Below, piece by piece: positions 58,591 through 64,000 of a stretch of 64,000 nucleotides of DNA. The first letter of the stretch is position 1; each line of letters opens with the position of its first letter. The translations under genes were made by a program, and so were the position numbers. The stretch covers positions 196,079,962-196,143,961 of the forward strand of contig CM077644.1 in the NCBI GenBank assembly GCA_039707465.1, in the 5' to 3' direction. This DNA comes from Rhabdophis nuchalis (lineage: Eukaryota; Chordata; Lepidosauria; Squamata; Natricidae). The notes beneath the pieces were generated by a model. It worked only from the letters and a program-made list of their open reading frames with translations. It made no database searches and was not told where the DNA came from.

Positions 58591-58884
58591 ATTCAACAGA
58601 TATAATAAACATATTTATTTCTCCTTGTTGGGAGTGTAGGGCAAGGAAAGAATCTATTTGCCATATGGGATATGATGCCTTGATAATCATAACAGCTATA
58701 TAAAAATAAGTTCACTAGGGATTCTACTTGCTCAAATATAAAAGAACATATATGGTCTTTCATTGTTATATTCTCAAAATATCTTTCCATTATTGTGGCT
58801 GGCAATACATCAAAATGTGCCAACAACAATTCTCTCCTTATCCCAAAGGCACTTTTTCCAAAAGGCAACTGGGCTTTCTTGATT

Positions 58885-58975
58885 TTTTTTTCTTTGACAA
58901 CATTTCACTTCTCATCCAAGAAGCTTCTTCTGCAGAAGACTTGAAGAATTCAATTGGATGAAAAGCAAAACAATA
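58885..58975 (-). mobile_element. Possible Penelope-like fragment
   Basis: In minus sense GAAGAAGCTTCTTGGATGAG precedes AGTGAAATGTTGTCAAAG, a phrase I associate with Penelope-like retroelements. It is too short for certainty. Confidence 0.3.
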
Positions 58976-60723
58976 AAAAAAAAACCAAAGAAAGTTCAGT
59001 AGCCTTTTGGAAAAACATCTTTGGGATAAGGATGATCTGGATGATTGAGAATGTCCATAGACAATGCTTTCCTTAATTTCTAGGACTCCAGAGAATTAAG
59101 ATGAGAAGATGGAGCGTGATTGATGTAGGTCCAGGTTTTAAAATGCAGAAAGGGACCAGCAGAATTAAGAAAGTGAATGTTACATAATGGGTTAGCAGAG
59201 CAGTGTGAATTGAAAAGAAAGAGAACCAAGGAAACCATTTTTGAGAAGGAGTAAGCTGGAACATCTGAAAGAAAGTTGTAGCAATAATCACAAGAAAGAA
59301 ATGGGCTGCTTTACAAAGTGTAAGCTACACTTAGACAATTGCTTTTAATCTAAAGTAAATCCTGTGCAAATAGAATTGTTAATGTCCTAATTTAAACTTA
59401 CATTTGATTTAATTACTAAAGATCGGCATATTTGGAGACTCCTCCCATGCCTAAAAATCTTGCTAGTCAACAAGACAATTAAAGAGGGGCTGGAATATAG
59501 TTTTTAATCTGCTGGGAAAATATTCTGTAAATCATTTATCTTCCTGATGGGAGTAGTTAGAGAAAATGAGTTCAAAGAAATGGCTTGGCCTTCAAACTGC
59601 CTTACAAGAGAGACAAAACAATGACAGTTAGGTAATAGTAGCACCCCCATGTTAGCATTTCCAACACCAATGTAAAATTTCCATTTGACTAGGTTTAAAA
59701 AAAAAATTCAGAACCATGAATATTTTTATCATGGAACATTTGAATTATTTCCTGCCTGCAGGTGACTAAACCGGTGATTCTGACATGATAAGACAAGATT
59801 TGCAGCAGGAAAACAAAGTAAAATAATGGAAATAAAACTGAGGGTTCCAGCTGAAACAACAGTGGGAATATACATAAATAAGCTTCATTTTAATTAATTG
59901 TCACTCAGATCCCATTGCTTTGTAATAGTGTTCTATCCATTTAACTATTTATTATATGATATGTATCTATCAGGAAAGAATGTGTATTGGAATAGTATAG
60001 ATACAGAAGCTTAAGTGTTGTCATTGCCTTCAGCAGATAACAGAAAACAAAGAAATACAGAAAAAATTCTATACATATTTGAATTTATAGGACATCTGTA
60101 TAGCTAGAATTTATTGTCTGTTTAAATCACAATAGCTGAGGAAGTAACCATAGGGACTGTATACAGGATTTTCCCACTTGAAACTTGAGATGGCTAATCC
60201 AAGACTGTGCATTTTATGAGTAGTATAAATCTCCACACAGAACTGATCATCAATTTACATTATAAACTAAGCCCTACTGAGCAGATGAAAAAGAAAGACA
60301 AGATCCTGAACTTTGAGCTGTTTATTGAATTGTCATTTTTTTTAAATTCTGGAATCTCTATTCTATGAAGGACAAGTGGCTTGCAAGATCTTAATTTAAG
60401 TACAAATCCTTATGAATTGATGTCCTGCATTTCAACTGTCTAGTTTTCACTGGCATTTCTGTCTTACCAGCTGTTTCCTTTTGCTTATCTGTAACCCATG
60501 CATGCTTACATGTATCTCTCGGTACTATTGATGGCCATATTCTAGCCTCCAAGGCATCCTTTGATCATAACTGGACTCCTCTGGAAAAATTATTTGACAC
60601 ACTTTGAACATAGTAATATATTTTAACTCTTTCTATTTTATTTAAAAAAAGTTAAAATATAAAACTCCAACAAATTTTAAAAAAACAAAGAAAAAACACA
60701 AAACAAAGAAGACATTGAAAAAA
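58976..60723. other. AT-rich DNA, no gene seen
   Basis: Nothing recognised. Confidence 0.5.
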
Positions 60724-60764
60724 GTGTGTGTGGGGGGGTGTATTATGTATGTGTGTGTGTGTGC
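60724..60764 (+). repeat. GT-rich simple repeat
   Basis: GTGTGTG, a G run and about 8 GT units. Confidence 0.85.
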
Positions 60765-61490
60765 TATGTCAAAGCACCTGGTATGCCCATATATGGAAGG
60801 GAGCATACTGCTTCCCTTTTGCCTTTCAGCTCCACCCTAGGAGCCTTCCAGGAAGAAAAACCATTTTTGTGTTGCATTTTTGCTGATAAAGGAATGAAGG
60901 GAGACTAGTATCGATCTATGTCAAGCTGTATGCCAGCCCAGCTTGTTGAAAGAGAAAGATTTTGAGACCACGGCGGAAGGTGCGGAAGTCAGGAATAGTT
61001 CTTAATGCCAGGGGCAATTCGTTCCAGAGGGCAGCTCCACCCTAGGAGCCTTCCAGGAAGAAAAAACATTTTTGCTGATAAAGGAATGAAGGAAGACTAG
61101 TATCAATCTATGTCAAGCTATTTAGCTCTCATCAGCTAGCCATACCCTTGCTGGGATTTGAACCTGGGCTATTTTTACATGTTAGGCAGTTATATTAACC
61201 TCTAACCACAAGCTCTCCTCCCTTATCAGCTGAGCCAAGGAAATAATTAAGTATTATGTCAAAGCACCTGGTATGCCCAAATATGGGAGGGACATTTTTT
61301 AATCATTTCCTTGGCTCAGCTGATAAGGGAGGAGAGCTTGTGGCTTAGAGGTTAATATAACTGCCTAACATGTAAAAACCGCCCAGGTTCGAATCCCAGC
61401 AAGGGTATGGCTAGCTGATGAGACCTAAATAGCTTGAAATAGATCTATACTAGTCTCCCTTCATTTCTTTATCAGCAAAAATTATACACA
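60762..61490. mobile_element. Rearranged SINE cluster
   Basis: Three copies or part-copies of one tRNA-derived SINE lie in alternating orientation. Direct repeats also occur: ATGTCAAAGCACCTGGTATG (near 60766 and 61256) and AGCTCCACCCTAGGAGCCTT (near 60830 and 61034). A LINE C-terminal fragment (minus sense ALWNELPLALRTIPDFRTFRR) sits at about 60935-61035. Confidence 0.7.
61069..61482. repeat. Large inverted repeat of a SINE, ~180-bp arms
   Basis: 61069-61252 (minus-sense SINE) and 61298-61482 (plus-sense SINE) are near-complementary around a ~45-bp spacer. The plus copy has an A-box TGGCTTAGAGG (61341-61351) and a perfect B-box GGTTCGAATCC (61386-61396). Confidence 0.85.
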
Positions 61491-61765
61491 CACACGCACA
61501 CACACACACACACAACACCCTGTTAGACAGAAAGCTATGAGTTCCATTGTGTAATTTTTTTATATGTGTGTTACGTTTTTGAGCTGATCTCAAAAACGTA
61601 AGCCAGTCTCCCTGATTTATTTATTGATCAGCTCAAAAACATAACACATACACACACACATATGTGTGTGTGCACGCGCGCGCATACACACACACATATA
61701 TGCACATCCACACATTCATGTGTGTGTGTATTAAATATAGATAGATACACACACACACACACTCT
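61485..61765 (+). repeat. CA/GT microsatellites and an embedded hairpin
   Basis: CA runs occupy about 61485-61515 and 61646-61765. Between them TTACGTTTTTGAG (61571-61583) is perfectly complementary to 61589-61601, and a third copy of the arm lies at about 61627-61645. Confidence 0.8.
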
Positions 61766-61835
61766 GACACATATTGCCACACTGAATACTGATTAATTTA
61801 TTATTACAATATTAATTATCCTTCATCTGAGAGCA

Positions 61836-62622
61836 GGACTCAGCCTTCCATCCTTACGAGGTGGGTAAAATGAGGACCCAGATTGTTGGGGGCAAAATGC
61901 TGCAGTGGCGTAGCGTGGGTTGTCAGCACCCGGGGCAAGGCAAGTAATTTGCGCCCCCTAACCCGTGGATTTTAGCACTCGAGTCTCTTCCACTAGATTA
62001 GTTAAAGAAACCCTTACCCCCTAAGCACATGTATTGTTTGTTATGAAAATACTGATGTAATTAAAGTAAAATGCATCTAAATACAAGTTTATTTTCAAAC
62101 ACTTTATTGAGTGCGAACATGCATTACACATTCTCCACATTTTCAGCAGGTCTATGAATACAAATCTACAAATGTAGTAACCTAGCATGGGCCATGCTAT
62201 TATATGTCGTCTCACAACCATCATATCAAGATGATATCAATATCAAGAACAAAAACTAAACATCAAAATGGAACCATACCCTGGAGATGATCCAAGACTG
62301 GGCTAGATGGAGCCAACTTCCTCAATCCTGTACCTCTAATTGTAATTCTTTAATAGAAATGCAAGATATCAATCTGTATATAATATACAGATTAATTTAA
62401 ATTCGCCTGCTTTTAATTAGCGCAAATTTTTCAACAACGGAATTGCCGTTGTTGATGCTACAGAGTCACGTGGTTGCCCTTTGTGTAGGCAATGATTGTC
62501 AGAGGAAAAACAGCACATTCTTCAGCTGACTCTGAAGATATTATGCTGACTCTGTAAACTGCTTAGAGTAGGCTGTGAAGTACTGTGTAGTGGTATATAA
62601 GTCTAAGTGCTATTGCTATAAA
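61836..62622 (+). mobile_element. SINE (first family), split by an insertion
   Basis: 61836-61902 carries the SINE middle (ACTCAGCCTTCCATCCTTAC ... GGGGGCAAAATGCTG) and 62543-62622 its 3' end (ATGCTGACTCTGTAAACTGC ... AAGTGCTATTGCTATA). The tRNA-like head is absent. Confidence 0.8.
61903..62542 (+). mobile_element. Insertion of about 640 bp inside the SINE
   Basis: ATGCTG is present at both junctions (61897-61902, 62543-62548). The insert opens CAGTGGCGTAGCGTGGGT, a hAT-like terminus, but I see no matching inverted terminus at the right. It contains CAACGGAATTGCCGTTG, a short palindrome, and no transposase. Confidence 0.55.
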
Positions 62623-63649
62623 AGAGAAATGCACAGATAAGACCACTTGATTTCTTCATCATTGCTACTCTCATTTCTGATTTATCTTATTATTTTGTTA
62701 TTTTTCAAAAATAAAAGTTAAAAAAAATCCTCATTATTTTCATGTACTGTATACTTTTTCCAGATCTATAGTTTTGCATAAAACTTCTCCAGATTTTTAT
62801 TCAGAACTGGTAGATTTTTTTTCTTTCTGAACATTCACCTGTCCCTAGTGTTATTTTTCTATACAACTTTCCTATAAAAACACTTTTTTGACATATTCTA
62901 AATTCATTGATGGTTAAGTGGAAAGTGACAAGTGTTAGTTGACTCCACCAGCACTCATCCATGCTACCACAGTCTGTGTTAGAAGTTTACATCATTTCAC
63001 TCCTCCTGGAATCCACAATGGGTGCTTTTTACACCCTTAGGATATATTTCCACTTTCAGGAAAAGAACTGTACACAGAAGTAAAACCGAACAAAATAGAT
63101 ATAAAAGGTGACTAAACTTTTCAGAATCCTCCTGGGGGCTCATGATAAATACATGTTAGTTGCTTCATTTGTCTAAGTTAGACAGCTCAAAATGAAGCAC
63201 AGCATTTTTATGAGGAAAAAGAAAGAAGAACCAAGATGATGAACCAGTTTTGCATTATGGAGGGAAGCTCAATACAAATTTAGCATATTTTCTCATGGCA
63301 GCATGAAAGTGGAAGTCACAAGAGTCATGGGCAATATTAGGAACTACTGAAAACTCCAAGTCTTTCTCTATTCAACAATATAATATTTATTAATAAGCAG
63401 TAGAAATTATTAGGTATTGTACCAAGTACATTTAAAATGATTTTTTTTTAAAGCCCATCAAGTAGAGACCTAAATAAATCAGCCCCTGCCTGTGATTGCA
63501 CTCATTAAAAAGCTCCCTTTGTATCAGATATTGAGTTTTCCTCATGTAAAGAAAAGTGCTGGGAGGAAGACCAAGAGCAAAGGTTGAGGGAAATTCTCAA
63601 AAAGCCATTATCTAAAAGGGAACTTTAGGGAGTGGAGATGCCATATGCA
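62623..63649. other. AT-rich DNA, no gene seen
   Basis: Nothing recognised. Confidence 0.5.
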
Positions 63650-63950
63650 GGTAGTCCTCGACTTACAACAATTTGTTTAAGGACTTTTCGAAGTTACAAC
63701 AATACTGAAAAAAGTGAGGACCATTTTTCACACATGACCTTTGTAGCACCCCCATGATCACGTGATTTACATTTGGATCAGTGGTGGGTTTCAAATTTTT
63801 TAGAACCTACTCTGTAGGTGGCCTATTTTGTGGGCATGGCTTGGCAGTCATGTGACAAGGTGGGAGTGGCCACCTTTTAAAATGTGGTGAAACTCATTTA
63901 ACAACGCTCTTGCTTAGCAACCAAATTTTTGGACTCAATTGTGATGATAA
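63650..63950 (+). mobile_element. TIR element with a nested hAT-like piece
   Basis: CAGGTAGTCCTCGACTTACA opens the same family as 20500-20892. At about 63780 CAGTGGTGGGTTTCAAATTT begins a hAT-like insertion. After about 63885 the first element resumes (CTCATTTAACAACGCTCTTG). It is cut by the terminal microsatellite. Confidence 0.5.
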
Positions 63951-63951
63951 A

Positions 63952-63952
63952 T

Positions 63953-64000
<48 letters not shown>
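63952..64000 (+). repeat. TTTC microsatellite reaching the window end
   Basis: At least 11 perfect TTTC units; the full length lies beyond the window. Confidence 0.95.

Noticed and set aside
61341..61396. Possible tRNA gene (A-box and B-box)
   Set aside because: The boxes belong to a SINE present in several copies; no cloverleaf with a proper anticodon arm is apparent.

Overview
The window looks like non-coding DNA from a squamate reptile (snake or lizard; I cannot place it further). The evidence is the repeat content: tRNA-derived SINEs of the squamate type (one with a Sauria-SINE-like tail), CR1-type and L2-type LINE 3' ends, many hAT-type non-autonomous elements with 8-bp target duplications, a Helitron-like end, and abundant microsatellites. 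I recognise no host protein-coding gene, rRNA or tRNA gene. All long open frames belong to mobile elements, are antisense shadows of them, or are simple-repeat translations.

Layout. 1-4809 is an almost complete, GC-rich Ty3/gypsy LTR retrotransposon. It has an uninterrupted gag-pol frame, a tRNA-Ser-type primer site, a polypurine tract and a 256-bp 3' LTR. Only the last 76 bp of the 5' LTR is in the window, and those match the 3' LTR exactly, so the insertion is probably young. It sits inside an older SINE (4810-4985). 5-13 kb holds a Sauria-like SINE, a hAT-like element containing an LTR-like segment, a LINE 3' end and a CR1 fragment with part of its reverse transcriptase. 13-23 kb holds palindromic hAT MITEs, a larger hAT-like element, another LINE 3' end, a tetranucleotide tract and pogo/Tigger-like TIR elements, some nested. 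23-42 kb is AT-rich, with a CR1 remnant, a Helitron-like 3' end, several hAT-like elements with target duplications, a GC-rich fold-back element, a perfect 66-bp palindrome and two SINEs. 42-44.3 kb holds two L2-type LINE ends and a 336-bp solo LTR flanked by a 5-bp target duplication. About 44.3-47.9 kb is free of recognisable repeats and may contain conserved regulatory DNA. 48-59 kb holds a dispersed repeat pair, hAT MITEs, an L2-type LINE with an intact C-terminal reverse transcriptase, a CR1 tail with a TACAA microsatellite, and an internally deleted L2-type LINE. 60.7-62.7 kb is a rearranged SINE cluster with a large inverted duplication and an interrupted SINE. The window ends in a TTTC tract.

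How the parts relate. The most interesting signal is in the LTRs. In the full element the inverted CCAAT box and the TATA box each lie in the loop of a perfect 15-bp inverted repeat. The solo LTR at 43925-44260, diverged in sequence, has the same two stem-loops with paired compensatory differences, including a matched 4-nt difference on both arms of the CCAAT stem. An LTR-like segment at 9126-9471 has a similar arrangement. A further stem-loop spans the gag-pol stop codon just before the polypurine tract. This suggests a conserved structured U3/promoter design in this retrotransposon group. A second theme is that several LINE 3' ends each run straight into a different microsatellite (TACAA, TAGA, TTA, TAAA).
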